NCBI RefSeq assembly: GCF_012273895.1
Contig: NC_052118.1
Coordinates: forward strand, 3,557,696-3,621,695
Source of the DNA: Zerene cesonia
Taxonomy: Eukaryota; Arthropoda; Insecta; Lepidoptera; Pieridae
Length of the DNA stretch: 64,000 bases
Direction: 5' to 3'
Part shown: positions 23,663 to 37,200 of the stretch, in pieces
Layout of the letters: every line of letters starts with the position of its first letter
How positions within the stretch are numbered: the first letter of the stretch is position 1
Translations under genes and position numbers: made by a program
The notes under the pieces: model-generated
What the model saw: only the letters and a program-made list of their open reading frames with translations
Database searches by the model: none
What the model was told of the DNA's origin: nothing

Positions 23663-26600
23663 ATGGATTTTGATGGACGTCGGGAAAGCGCTGGTTGGCG
23701 CTGGTCACTCCTCTTTTCTGTTATATTCCTGAACGTGAGTACTTGTATCGGTTACAAAATCTATTCGCATCGAATGTTTTAAAACGGGTAAAATCTTCTA
23801 CAAATAATAAATTTTACATACGTAACCGGAAATATATTTGCGTCATAACTATTATGTTCCTTGTTGTTAAACTGTAGGTAGCTCTCGTTAATATTCAACA
23901 AGAGAAAGATTAATTAAATAAAATGGTTTGGGTACTTATGCATTTGTTTTCCCAAAAGTGCAGATAACATTATACTATACAAAAATATTATTATTTACAT
24001 ACGCCATGGTCTGATATATCTATCTACGTAGCCAGGTAAGGGAAACGTACTTTTACACTGGATTTTACAATTATAGTTTCCAATTTCTAATGTTTTTATC
24101 TCCGTGGCCGTGATGTCACAAACTTGGATGTTATCTCAGGATACCTACGTCAATTTACAAAGACAGGTGTGAGTTGACAAAACAACAGATAAAACAATCA
24201 AATTAAACTATTTATAGTAGATGCAAACACCGCAATATTTAACAAATTGCTTGAACGATTTAAATACTTCATTGCGTTGCTTGCAATGATCAATTAACAA
24301 ACAACTTTATCATGTTTATCAAATAAATACTAATCTTATTTGATTTTATTCCACTAAGCATACCCTAGGATCTATATCTATTATAGGCATTTAAATGTAA
24401 GAGATTCAATAGGATATAGTAGATTTTGTTTATTTCATATAACAATTTTCTGTAGGCAATTCAGGCGATTCTGACCGAGGCCATTATAATTATTAGATAA
24501 TATGTATTATTCCAAAATAAAAATAACTCAAAATAACTATGAATGATGTTTGTGTAACTTAAATAAAAAAAAACTAAATATTATCTTTTATCACGTGCAT
24601 AATTTACTCGCACAGAAGCCAATACATCATTCTTATGCCGATATTATTGTGTGACGTAGACGTAGCTTGATGTGTAGGTAAGTTGTGAGTATTATATTGA
24701 TAAATGCAAATATTTTAATCTTATCGTGTCTATTGATTAAATAATGTATAAGCGAAAAAACAGAAAAAAATGTTTATTAAAGTAATATAACAGTGGCATC
24801 AATTTTCTTCGTAAAACCTCCATAATTTTGTTGTAGGTATCGGTACGTTTTATGTGTTATGTTCTTCGATATTTTAATGATTTAATTAATATATCGATTA
24901 CAACAATGGATTAAAAAACATAATTTTAGTATTATATAATTTGTAGGTATTAGAAAGCTTTTAAAACACAAGATTTTTTTTTTTAATTTAGATCAGAGAT
25001 ATAAAAAATGTGTCGTCTGTCTGTTTATATGCTTTGATATGATTAGACGCTAGATTCATTCTAGAAGTTGTAATTATTTTCTTGTGTGTATTTTCGAAAA
25101 AGCGATCTGAAATTCCATGTTTATAACTTGTTTTGACCACTTCATCACGAATATCGAAACGAAAATCGGTGCATACATTTCTCATTTTGATATTTTATCT
25201 ATTTCCTTTCTTCATTTTCAGATATGCCTGCCAAGTCTAGTGCTTTCCTATGGTGTTTTCTGGGTGCACCTATCCAGTTTCGGGGTACCATTATGGGTCG
25301 GCCTTACGACTCCATCTATTTTTGTCCTAACCTATAGTTTATCACGTGAGTTATAAAATAATATAAAAACACATCCTTTTATCCTATTAATATCTTAATT
25401 TGAATTAATCATTGTGTTTGATGTTTAATAATTTCTATACTATGATATATACCTAAAGTCAAATTAAATTAGAGTATCGGTTTGAAAAAAAAAACAATTT
25501 TAGAAGTAAAATAATAAAACTAAAATATTTCGAAAAAAAAATGGTTATTATGCGCAGCTACCGTTTTTAAGTTTATTAACATATTATCTGGCTTAATTTT
25601 AGAATGCTGGTTCAGAGAAGCTGCGGACTCATGGGGTGGCTCTGTAGGATACAGAGTGATGGGTACTATAGGTTTATTCTTTGTGGTCGTCAGTCTCATC
25701 ATTTGCGCTTTCATACCATACCATGTACAGCCTTACATCTATGGAATAGTAGGAGGTGAGTTGTAATGTTGGTCATTAATCTTGCTCGTTTGTCTTTTTT
25801 CATTTATGTCCTATTAATATAATTGAAAATTGTCTTGTTTTTTTAGGTCTAGGATCGTCTCTATTGTCTGCACAAGTAGATGCAGTTATATTTGAAACAT
25901 ATGATACTCGTTTGGTGTCTGTAAGAGGATGGTGCCTTCTTGGACAAGCAATTGGTCTATCAATATTTCCACATTTACTAACGGAATTAATAGACGTTTA
26001 TGGATATTTTTTCGCTTATATTGTCTTTGCTGGCATTATGTTACAATCGTTAGTCGCAATTATGTTGTTGAATATAGACGAGAGTATGCGTAGACCTGCT
26101 TCGTTCTCAAGATATAAAGATTTATCTCAAAGTTATATGGTGTATAAGAATGAAGCGATGGATAATTTTTACGGAACGGAATTACAGTTACATTATTTAA
26201 ATAAAAAGTGTTGGAAAAACCCATCTGACGATCAATTACATCGGGAAGAAGATCCCAAGTTAGATGATGTAAGTATCATAGAAACTATCACACCTCCTCC
26301 AAGTCCAGAAGAGAAAAGAAGAAACATATTTGGAGTTGAAATTTTGCCAGAAATACCAGAAGAAAGCGAAGAAAGCGATAGCGAAGATCATAACGCAGCT
26401 GCTTTTAACAAGAATAAGAATCGTTTAAGTGTAGCTATTAAAAGACTGAGTACCTTGGGAGAAAACATAGACGGATGTATTATAAATCAAGTAAGAAGGG
26501 ATTCACAAACAGAACGTGACAATGCTGATATAAGTGAATTTACAGAATTCGAAGTAAAATATGAAACTATAGCACCCATGACCGATATACACACAGAGAA

Positions 26601-26851
26601 AATATTTAATACTTTTAGCTTTAGATGTCAATCAGCTTACATGAATATGAAAAGAAAGTTGTGGATTCCTTCATATAGAATGTACAGAATAAGACGAAGA
26701 TTTATTTACTTTATGTACAGCATCAATGACACATTTTTAAAGCCGCTAACAAGGTCGCTTTCTTGTGTAAAGTTTTATCCTGCCTTGCTACTGAGTTTTT
26801 CAAGGTTAAGCTTACTTTCAATATCTTTAGTTTTGTTACCGATGTTAGCCT
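23663..26851 (+). CDS. SLC16-like transporter, allele/copy A, cut by assembly gap
   Basis: Same gene as 29041-32960. Exons 23663-23734, 25222-25345, 25603-25755 and 25847 onward; the fourth exon runs into the N gap at 26851 after the residues PMLA of transmembrane segment 7. The last transmembrane segments and the stop are missing. Open frames crossing the Ns are artefacts. Coding differences from copy B are few: one visible amino-acid change (SLSCVKFYP here, SLSCGKFYP in copy B) and silent changes. The break coincides with the gap, not with a mutation, so this should be treated as a redundant assembly copy and not as a pseudogene. See the full copy for function. Confidence 0.8.
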
Positions 26852-27851
26852 NNNNNNNNNNNNNNNNNNNNNNNNNNNNNNNNNNNNNNNNNNNNNNNNN
26901 NNNNNNNNNNNNNNNNNNNNNNNNNNNNNNNNNNNNNNNNNNNNNNNNNNNNNNNNNNNNNNNNNNNNNNNNNNNNNNNNNNNNNNNNNNNNNNNNNNNN
27001 NNNNNNNNNNNNNNNNNNNNNNNNNNNNNNNNNNNNNNNNNNNNNNNNNNNNNNNNNNNNNNNNNNNNNNNNNNNNNNNNNNNNNNNNNNNNNNNNNNNN
27101 NNNNNNNNNNNNNNNNNNNNNNNNNNNNNNNNNNNNNNNNNNNNNNNNNNNNNNNNNNNNNNNNNNNNNNNNNNNNNNNNNNNNNNNNNNNNNNNNNNNN
27201 NNNNNNNNNNNNNNNNNNNNNNNNNNNNNNNNNNNNNNNNNNNNNNNNNNNNNNNNNNNNNNNNNNNNNNNNNNNNNNNNNNNNNNNNNNNNNNNNNNNN
27301 NNNNNNNNNNNNNNNNNNNNNNNNNNNNNNNNNNNNNNNNNNNNNNNNNNNNNNNNNNNNNNNNNNNNNNNNNNNNNNNNNNNNNNNNNNNNNNNNNNNN
27401 NNNNNNNNNNNNNNNNNNNNNNNNNNNNNNNNNNNNNNNNNNNNNNNNNNNNNNNNNNNNNNNNNNNNNNNNNNNNNNNNNNNNNNNNNNNNNNNNNNNN
27501 NNNNNNNNNNNNNNNNNNNNNNNNNNNNNNNNNNNNNNNNNNNNNNNNNNNNNNNNNNNNNNNNNNNNNNNNNNNNNNNNNNNNNNNNNNNNNNNNNNNN
27601 NNNNNNNNNNNNNNNNNNNNNNNNNNNNNNNNNNNNNNNNNNNNNNNNNNNNNNNNNNNNNNNNNNNNNNNNNNNNNNNNNNNNNNNNNNNNNNNNNNNN
27701 NNNNNNNNNNNNNNNNNNNNNNNNNNNNNNNNNNNNNNNNNNNNNNNNNNNNNNNNNNNNNNNNNNNNNNNNNNNNNNNNNNNNNNNNNNNNNNNNNNNN
27801 NNNNNNNNNNNNNNNNNNNNNNNNNNNNNNNNNNNNNNNNNNNNNNNNNNN
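26852..27851. other. Assembly gap, exactly 1000 N
   Basis: 1000 consecutive Ns, a round number that suggests a scaffolding placeholder. It separates the two copies of the duplicated segment. Confidence 0.99.
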
Positions 27852-27925
27852 GCCGCTGGTGATCGGTCGTTTTGGAAATCTTTGGGGGAGGCCTATGTCC
27901 AACAGTGGACGTCCTAAAGGCTGCA
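27852..27925 (+). repeat. LINE 3'-end fragment at the contig start
   Basis: 'GGGGGAGGCCTATGTCCAAC' then 'AGTGGACGTCCTAAAGGCTG' is the widespread lepidopteran non-LTR 3' end normally followed by (GAT)n. It immediately follows the gap and is absent from the corresponding left edge of copy A. Confidence 0.65.
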
Positions 27926-27929
27926 ACGA

Positions 27930-30900
27930 TTTTATCGTTTTTGTAAAACGAAACTCAATCACTGGACCAGCCTGAAAATTAGCGCTGTTACGCACATTTT
28001 TTGGTGTACTGCATAATAACGCATTTAACAGAGGCAGGTTCCGTTTTCTTTAGAGAATGAACATATTATCCGTCTGAGGACTGTGCAGACCAATGTTACG
28101 TTCTTTATTCACAATCGTCAGCGTTGGTCCAATAAATGGTCCTCGATTTTTGCTGTAATGTTCAGAGGCCCATCTTCACAATAGTTAGCGTTGATCCAAC
28201 AAATGGTCATTGATATGCCGTAATGCTAGGAGGCCCCTTTTCACAATCCTCATCGTTGGTCCAACAAATGGTTCTCGATCTTTGCAGCAATGATAGGAGG
28301 CCCCTTAACACAACTGATAGCATTGGACCAACAAATAATTGCAGGGACAATGGGCTCTGGCTAAAGTGTATTGTTAATGAATTTTAAACATGCGGAGTCG
28401 TAAATAGGTAGGTTCATATTTTCGTAGGTGCAAGGTTTTCAGCATCTTGTTTTCGTGGGAGGTATACATAGGTAGCTTTTTAATACTATCACAGTATTTT
28501 TAAGTACTCTATTTACTGAAATTTTATAGTTATTGATATATTTTTATATCCCTGACTGATTCTGAGAAAAAAAGAAACGATATGAAGTTGTGGTATTAAA
28601 TAGATAACTAAACTCAGCAGTGGTATTCAAGTAGGTATGTTCGAACGGGTAATGACTGATAAAAAAGTAAATATCGTTTCAAAAGGATTTGATTTGAATA
28701 ACACTTAATTTAAGTCGCAATAATAAACGTAAAAGAGAAACATTATGATAGGTTCAAATGACATAACAAATTCCAATTTTCTATAACAAATTCTCTAGAC
28801 ATTTAACCACAAAATAATTACACGATAAGATAAGACAAAGTAGCCGTGTTCGGGTTCGATAAAACTGTCAATGCACGTAAAGAGTCCGTCAATAAGACGA
28901 CATGCTCTCTTGAATTTTCTTATTTATAAAGCTATTATTTTGAATAGTGTAGTGTAAAAGATCCGCCTAGCGTCGAGTGAAGTTGTTGCAATGTATTTTA
29001 ATATAAATTGTTTATAAAATGTCTATATACAAACAACTGAATGGATTTTGATGGACGTCGGGAAAGCGCTGGTTGGCGCTGGTCACTCCTCTTTTCTGTT
29101 ATATTCCTGAACGTGAGTACTTGTATCGGTTACAAAATCTATTCGCATCGAATGTTTTAAAACGGGTAAAATCTTCTACAAATAATAAATTTTACATACG
29201 TAACCGGAAATATATTTGCGTCATAACTATTATGTTCCTTGTTGTTAAACTGTAGGTAGCTCTCGTTAATATTCAACAAGAGAAAGATTAATTAAATAAA
29301 ATGGTTTGGGTACTTATGCATTTGTTTTCCCAAAAGTGCAGATAACATTATACTATACAAAAATATTATTATTTACATACGCCATGGTCTGATATATCTA
29401 TCTACGTAGCCAGGTAAGGGAAACGTACTTTTACACTGGATTTTACAATTATAGTTTCCAATTTCTAATGTTTTTATCTCCGTGGCCGTGATGTCACAAA
29501 CTTGGATGTTATCTCAGGATACCTACGTCAATTTACAAAGACAGGTGTGAGTTGACAAAACAACAGACAAAACAACAGATAAAACAATCAAATTAAACTA
29601 TTTATAGTAGATGCAAACACCGCAATATTTAACAAATTGCTTGAACGATTTAAATACTTCATTGCGTTGCTTGCAATGATCAATTAACAAACAACTTTAT
29701 CATGTTTATCAAATAAATACTAATCTTATTTGATTTTATTCCACTAAGCATACCCTAGGATCTATATCTATTAAAGGCATTTAAATGTAAGAGATTCAAT
29801 AGGATATAGTAGATTTTGTTTATTTCATATAACAATTTTCTGTAGGTAATTCAGGCGATTCTGACCGAGGCCATTATAATTATTAGATAATATGTATTAT
29901 TCCAAAATAAAAATAACTCAAAATAACTATGAATGATGTTTGTATAACTTAAATAAAAAAAACTAAATATTATCTTTTATCACGTGCATAATTTACTCGC
30001 ACAGAAGCCAATACATCATTCTTATGCCGATATTATTGTGTGACGTAGCTTGATGTGTAGGTAAGTTGTGAGTCTTATATTGATAAATGCAAATATTTTA
30101 ATCTTATCGTGTCTATTGATTAAATAATGTATAAGCGAAAAAACAGAAAAAATGTTTATTAAAGTAATATAACAGTGGCATCAATTTTCTTCGTAAAACC
30201 TCCATAATTTTGTTGTAGGTATCGGTACGTTTTATGTGTTATGTTCTTCGATATTTTAACGATTTAATTAATATATCGATTACAACAATGGATTAAAAAA
30301 CATAATTTTAGTATTATATAATTTGTAGGTACTAGAAAGCTTTTAAAACACAAGATTTTTTTTTTTAATTTAGATCAGAGATATAAAAAATGTGTCGTCT
30401 GTCTGTTTATATGCTTGATATGATTAGACGCTAGATTCATTCTAGAAGTTATAATTATTTTCTTGTGTGTATTTCCGAAAAAGCGATCTGAAATTCCATG
30501 TTTATAACTTGTTTTGACCACTTCATCACGAATATCGAAACAAAAATCGGTGCATACATTTCTCATTTTGATATTTTATCTATTTCCTTTCTTCATTTTC
30601 AGATATGCCTGCCAAGTCTAGTGCTTTCCTATGGTGTTTTCTGGGTGCACCTATCCAGTTTCGGGGTACCATTATGGGTCGGCCTTACGACTCCATCTAT
30701 TTTTGTCCTAACCTATAGTTTATCACGTGAGTTATAAAATAATATAAAAACACATCCTTTTATCCTATTAATATCTTAATTTGAATTAATCATTGTGTTT
30801 GATGTTTAATAATTTCTATACTATGATATATACCTAAAGTCAAATTAAATTAGAGTATCGGTTTGAAAAAAAAAACAATTTTAGAAGTAAAATAATAAAA

Positions 30901-32231
30901 CTAAAATATTTCGAAAAAAAATGGTTATTATGCGCAGCTACCGTTTTTAAGTTTATTAACATATTATCTGGCTTAATTTTAGAATGCTGGTTCAGAGAAG
31001 CTGCGGACTCATGGGGTGGCTCTGTAGGATACAGAGTGATGGGTACTATAGGTTTATTCTTTGTGGTCGTCAGTCTCATCATTTGCGCTTTCATACCATA
31101 CCATGTACAGCCTTACATCTATGGAATAGTAGGAGGTGAGTTGTAATGTTGGTCATTAATCTTGCTCGTTTGTCTTTTTTCATTTATGTCCTATTAATAT
31201 AATTGAAAATTGTCTTGTTTTTTTAGGTCTAGGATCGTCTCTATTGTCTGCACAAGTAGATGCAGTTATATTTGAAACATATGATACTCGTTTGGTGTCT
31301 GTAAGAGGATGGTGCCTTCTTGGACAAGCAATTGGTCTATCAATATTTCCACATTTACTAACGGAATTAATAGACGTTTATGGATATTTTTTCGCTTATA
31401 TTGTCTTTGCTGGCATTATGTTACAATCGTTAGTCGCAATTATGTTGTTGAATATAGACGAGAGTATGCGTAGACCTGCTTCGTTCTCAAGATATAAAGA
31501 TTTATCTCAAAGTTATATGGTGTATAAGAATGAAGCGATGGATAATTTTTACGGAACGGAATTACAGTTACATTATTTAAATAAAAAGTGTTGGAAAAAC
31601 CCATCTGACGATCAATTACATCGGGAAGAAGATCCCAAGTTAGATGATGTAAGTATCATAGAAACTATCACACCTCCTCCAAGTCCAGAAGAGAAAAGAA
31701 GAAACATATTTGGAGTTGAAATTTTGCCAGAAATACCAGAAGAAAGCGAAGAAAGCGATAGTGAAGATCATAACGCAGCTGCTTTTAACAAGAATAAGAA
31801 TCGTTTAAGTGTAGCTATTAAAAGACTGAGTACCTTGGGAGAAAACATAGACGGATGTATTATAAATCAAGTAAGAAGGGATTCACAAACAGAACGTGAC
31901 AATGCTGATATAAGTGAATTTACAGAATTCGAAGTAAAATATGAAACTATAGCACCCATGACCGATATACACACAGAGAAAATATTTAATACTTTTAGCT
32001 TTAGATGTCAATCAGCTTACATGAATATGAAAAGAAAGTTGTGGATTCCTTCATATAGAATGTACAGAATAAGACGAAGATTTATTTACTTTATGTACAG
32101 CATCAATGACACATTTTTAAAGCCGCTAACAAGGTCGCTTTCTTGTGGAAAGTTTTATCCTGCCTTGCTACTGAGTTTTTCAAGGTTAAGTTTACTTTCA
32201 ATATCTTTAGTTTTGTTACCGATGTTAGCCT
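27930..32231 (+). repeat. Duplicated segment, copy B
   Basis: Second copy of 22555-26851. Noncoding differences include an extra 12 bases in the AACAACAGA(C/T)AAA stretch near 29566, loss of the repeated GACGTA near 30042, and several substitutions in the minisatellite. Coding sequence differs less than the minisatellite. Sequence after 32231 exists only here. Confidence 0.85.
28110..28342 (+). repeat. 65-67 bp minisatellite (copy B)
   Basis: Counterpart of 22735-22965 with the same number of units but several substitutions per unit. Confidence 0.7.
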
Positions 32232-32960
32232 CTGAAGTGCATCCGAAAATTTCGATGCTTGAGATGAACTTTTTGATGTCTCTGTATGGATTTACTTGGA
32301 TTTGTTTTCTGTTATGTACACCCTGGCTCGAACAGACACCAAAAAGAAATTACAAATATATTGTCGTCATGGGCCTGGGCATATCAACGATCTCAGCATT
32401 TGGTATGTTTCTACGTAATATTATAACTTTTTTTTTATCAAAATTGACACATTTCTTCTTTAATCTTTATCAGTTCGTACTTGGTATCAAACTATTAAAA
32501 AGTCGTTACAAATCTGATTACAAGTTGTCCCAGTTAATTTATTAAAAATTGTTTAGAATTCCACTTTTAAAGGTATGCGATAACACAATTTTTATAACGA
32601 TCCATTTCAGTGTTAGCAGCAGATAACAACCACGATTCGTATTCAATCGGATGCGTTATTGCTGGTTTTGGATTTGGAGCTGTGGCATCAAGCTGGGAGA
32701 CAGCTGTGCAAGACTTCGTCGGCGCTAGAAAGTGGCCTAAAATTCACAGCACATTAGAAACCCTTTCAGCTTGCTTAATGACTGTATTTGTTGTAGGGCT
32801 CTCTTTTATAATAGAAAAACCAAATGGTCCCCAATTCGCTATGTTCATATTAGGTATAATATTAGCTATTGTGACATTTGTTTGGTTAATCATAGCCGCT
32901 GTTTCAATTTATTTGACAAAAATAAGAACGATGAGACTTGGTAGGAAATGTTTATTTTAG
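29041..32960 (+). CDS. Monocarboxylate-transporter-like (SLC16/MFS) membrane protein
   Basis: Major-facilitator transporter of the SLC16 type; the substrate is not predictable. Five exons: 29041-29112, 30603-30726, 30983-31135, 31227-32402 and 32611-32960 (TAG), giving 624 aa. ATG 29041 is the first in frame; the chain starts MDFDGRRESAGWRWSLLF, a variant of the SLC16 signature that normally reads DGGWGW at the start of helix 1. Helices 1-6 run to about residue 195, with ETYDTRLVSVRGWCLLGQA matching the conserved segment before helix 5. A cytosolic loop of about 225 residues follows, acidic (EEDPKLDD, EESEESDSED) and with a PPPSPEE motif. Helices 7-12 run from about residue 428 (LLLSFSRLSLLSISLVLLP) to 610. 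The long central loop between helices 6 and 7 fits SLC16. Poly(A) signal AATAAA at 32968-32973. Orphan insect MCT-like proteins are common, so I give no specific symbol. Confidence 0.75.
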
Positions 32961-34273
32961 TTACTGAAATAAAAAATTACCAAAGAAAGGTAGTTACGAC
33001 TTAAAAGAAAAAATATATGCAGATAATAATCAATGTGATATATAATGTATATATATAATTGTACTTGTTGTAGATATAGAATTGACGTATAATTAAAAAA
33101 ATGTAAATATTCGACAGTAAATATGACGTATGAGTAGGTATGTACAATTGTATATAATTAAAATTTAAATTATTACATATTAAAGTCAGTTTTTTATGCT
33201 ATATCTTTTATTTTTTATTATATAACATATTTATACACTTTATATTATCTGTTCATCGAGAGACAAATAGAGATATTTTATAATAATGAACGCATAGTAA
33301 ATGTTTGAGATGTACCTTGCTTACTCGTTAAAGGAAATTCCCAGATAAACAGAGTTATTAAGTAATTTTTATAACCGTGCTACTAATCCTTGTCAACAAG
33401 TCTAGGAAACGGAGATGAAGTATTTCTAAAACCATTGCTAATATAAACTTGTATCTATTATTTTTTCGTTGCGCACAACACATTATTTAGGACTTTCATC
33501 ATCGTTTTCTTCAAACGCTGATTGTTGTCGGCCGCTGTAAGGACAAAGGCTTCATGTGTTAGTCCTTGGAAGTAGGGAAAGGCAAGTAGGGTATTGACCT
33601 GAATATATATCTATACCTATTTAAAATATACATAGTTAAATTATGTAATTTGAGGATCCTTTGAAAAAAAAATTGGTATGCTCGTTCCTTAAAAATCATT
33701 TTATTATTCAGACAACACAAAAATATGATGAATCCTACCATATCCTATCAATAGTTATTACTATACAAAAGAATACTAGTTAAATAGCAACACCTATAAA
33801 TAGTAATAATCTTAAATAAATTAAACTATTTAACAGCAGCCTAGAAACCGCTACTTTTAGATAAAGATATTATTGACCAGTGAGTGACCGTTGCCTAGGG
33901 TAATCTCGAACTCAACTTTAAAACGAACAACTCTTACAATTTTCCTTTAAAATATTCCCATTGACTGAATTAACAACTTATATCTACTATTACCTAAGCA
34001 CTCAGTACAAAATACACCGTAAACAAAGTGATATGATAATAATCGCAGGAAATTATGTGTCAACTTTATTTGTTTAACATCAGTCGTAATCTATGTGAGG
34101 CAGTGTATGTAAATTATAAATGAGTCGTTTGAGGCAACAGCTACCTCGTGAGAGCATGGATATTATCTCTGATCAGTGCAGGTTGACATACGACTGAAAA
34201 GTCTGCGTGACAAATAACTTGTACTCCAATCGAACGAAAATCTATTAGTTTTATTAACGTTTAAAATGTGGCC
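32961..34273. other. Intergenic, AT-rich
   Basis: 1.3 kb between the transporter and the large CBM14 gene. It should hold the promoter of the latter; an ATCAGTG-like initiator lies near 34172, but no well-placed TATA box is seen. No coding potential. Confidence 0.45.
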
Positions 34274-37200
34274 ATGGCTCTCAAGAAAAAAGAACACAAA
34301 AATATATATCTGCTATTTTTGGTACGTATGAATGTGTAAGAGTTTCAGATCAGAAAGTTGCATAACTTAGTGTCACTAAAATTTAATTGATTTTTTCAGG
34401 CCACAGTTATAATTCAAGTGGGTGTAACGAGTGCTGAAAATTTTGATTGTAAAGGGAAGGCTTTTTATTGTTTGAATTCAACACATTTTATGATATGTGT
34501 CGACTTCGGCGATGGAATATCAAAATCCGTCGACGACTTCCTAATACCATGCCCTCCTCCTACTACTTGTTTGGAAACCAATATTTATGAGTGTGAATAT
34601 CACATACCGACCACTCTAAACCCTATTATTCAGCAGAGTGAAGTGACGAAAAATGTGATTGAAACTAGTCCTCATTCATTTTGGGAAGGCACAGAATATA
34701 CAACAGCAACACCACCATTTTGGTATATTAATGTGGGTGAAAAATCTGAGCAATATAATACAGGAAGTTCAACAATTGAAAATGAATTATTTTTAAATAA
34801 TGATAAAATTTTACCTCATTTTAAATCAAATTCTGAAATAGAAGCAACAACGAAGCAAATCGAGAAATGGGAAACGGAATATATTACAACAAATGAACTC
34901 AATATAGACAGTGAAATACTAAAGGTTTCAACATTTACAAATCAACCTCAAGTAGACTCTGTAAGCGATCATTATGCTGAATTCACTAAATATACTGTAC
35001 TTGAAAACAATGAAATGCTTGAGACCACTACAGAATTAAATCTTAAACCCACTAGAGATCAAGAAGTGACTAACGATTTTAGTTCCTACACGAGCAACAT
35101 CGATGAATTTAATATATACCTCACGACAACACCATATTATGAGCAGTACTTTGATACTGTTAGTGCTACGACTTCATCAGGACAGCCCTTAGTTGAAGTT
35201 GCATCTCGTTCATATAAATCACCTGTTATTACAGAGTCAAGTCATGAGTATTCAACTCCAGAAGGCTATAAATCAACGGAGACAATAATAGACCCCACAA
35301 ATTTAGTTACTGACTCTGATTTTATTAGTAATGATTACGTAAAATATTTTAATAGTCCAACTACAGATGAAATAATACCTAGTACATGGAGTAATATAAA
35401 CAAAGTTGAAACTTCATTAGTTAATACTGAAGGAGGAGTCATAAGCAATGACATTGAACAAATAAGAAATGAAATGAAAATCCCTATTTATACAGTCAAA
35501 TATTTACAAACAAATGCTGATAAAGGATTTACCGAAAACAATAACTTGGAAACACAAACAATTAATGTCTATGGGAGTAAAACTACAAGCGTCTACGATA
35601 ATATTATGAGCGATGTACCTATCTATACTAATAATAATATTTTCAGTGAGACGACAGAATTGCCCGATAATAATTTAATTAAAGCTACTGATCTTAATCA
35701 TAAAATTTCAGAAATTACCCAAACATATACCCCTACAGAAAGCATGTCGCTAGCTTCTAATCTTGTTGAGGACAAATCTACTTTATATGAATTAAATAGT
35801 CTTGGAATAACAGATTTGGATTTTAACCAACATGCAGAAAAAGATGTACTTATAACGGAGTCAGTAAATATATTTGAAACAAATACAGAAAGTCTGCTGT
35901 CTCACAACGGTTATACAAGTAATATGCAAAAAAATTATGATTCTGAAAAATACTCACAAACAAATCATTTATTAGATAATATTCATAGTAGACTTGACAA
36001 AGATAATGTGTTAAAATACACTAGAGATAGCGCCACTGGAATCTACAAAGAGATGACTGAAGGGGACGAAGCAGCTAACTTCTTTCCTGAAGGTACAGTT
36101 TTACCCAATAATCCTAGTTATGAGGAAATAACATTACCTAATAATGATATTTCAAGTACTAATATTTTATCAAAGTTAGTGCCAAATGCGGGAGCAGTTA
36201 AAACCACAGAAGTATATGTAAATGAATATCCTCAAGAAAATATAACAGTATCGGAGAAAATGTACGAGGAGAATTCTTTGTCTACTCTTGATAGTTTAGC
36301 GTCGGGAGCGTTTGGTCATGAAAATGTATTTACAACAGAATTTAATGGGGATTTACTTCCATCTAGTGACCAACAAGAAATTATTCAGAGATATATCACA
36401 ATCACAGATAATTTTAAGAAGCATGATACTGTTCCCACTGATACTGTTATAAACGCAAAAGTTACATATAGTCATTTAAAAGCAAATTCGGTATCAGATA
36501 TTTTTGATAAATCTACGTTAACACAAGAATTAGATAGAAGAAACAACATGAATGGGATAAATTCAACGGCTCTGAGTAATAATTTCAATGATGAGACAAA
36601 ATACAAAGATATTATAGATAAAATTATAGGGTCTAAGTTAAAACCCATAGAATTAAATTCCAATTTTACCCTTACTAATGATGTAACAGAGACAGATCAA
36701 GCCTTTTCAGACATAGTTTTAACAAGTAAAAATATCCAAGCAACACCAGTAAAATACAAATCTTCAAAAAGCGTACAAAATGAATTTAGAAAAAGCTTAA
36801 ATCCAACTACTTACGAAACCACAGATAGTAATACTGTCCAAAGTCCTGTCATAATTGATACATCAGACGCTGCGATTGAGGTTCTTGGTAATATTGACGA
36901 GTCAAAGTCCTTAATTCAAAAGGAACAACCAATGTCAACGTTATATATTGAATCTCAGATAGTTCCTACTATTCCTTATTCCGGCAATTTAAATAGCAGA
37001 GAAAGAGCCATTGAAAACAATATCGAAAATAATATTCAGATTTTAACCGAATATTGGAGTGAAGGTATAACCGCTACAGAAGATAAAGAATATACTACAA
37101 ATACCTTAGGAACTGAAAATAAACTATACATACTCGACGATAAAAAAACAACTTACAATAACGCCCAAGATCTTATTTACAAATCAAACACAACCCACGA

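Larger units (their letters stand above)
22555..26851 (+). repeat. Duplicated segment, copy A (truncated at the gap)
   Basis: Nearly identical to 27930-32231, offset 5375-5380 bases, the shift changing with small indels. Between the copies of the exon starting 25847/31227 I count three differences in about 1005 bases: C/T at 26402, T/G at 26767 (Val/Gly) and C/T at 26809. Copy A stops exactly at the N run, mid-exon. Its left end is a palindromic 'TCGTTTTTGTAAAACGA'. The likely explanation is two haplotypes placed in series; a real tandem duplication is possible. Confidence 0.85.

Noticed and set aside
26763..27995. Long open frames spanning the N gap on both strands
   Set aside because: The frames are open only because Ns contain no stop codons.
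22555..32231. Two tandem paralogous transporter genes, one a pseudogene
   Set aside because: Copy A is broken by the assembly gap, not by a mutation, and differences are at allele level. Haplotype duplication is simpler.
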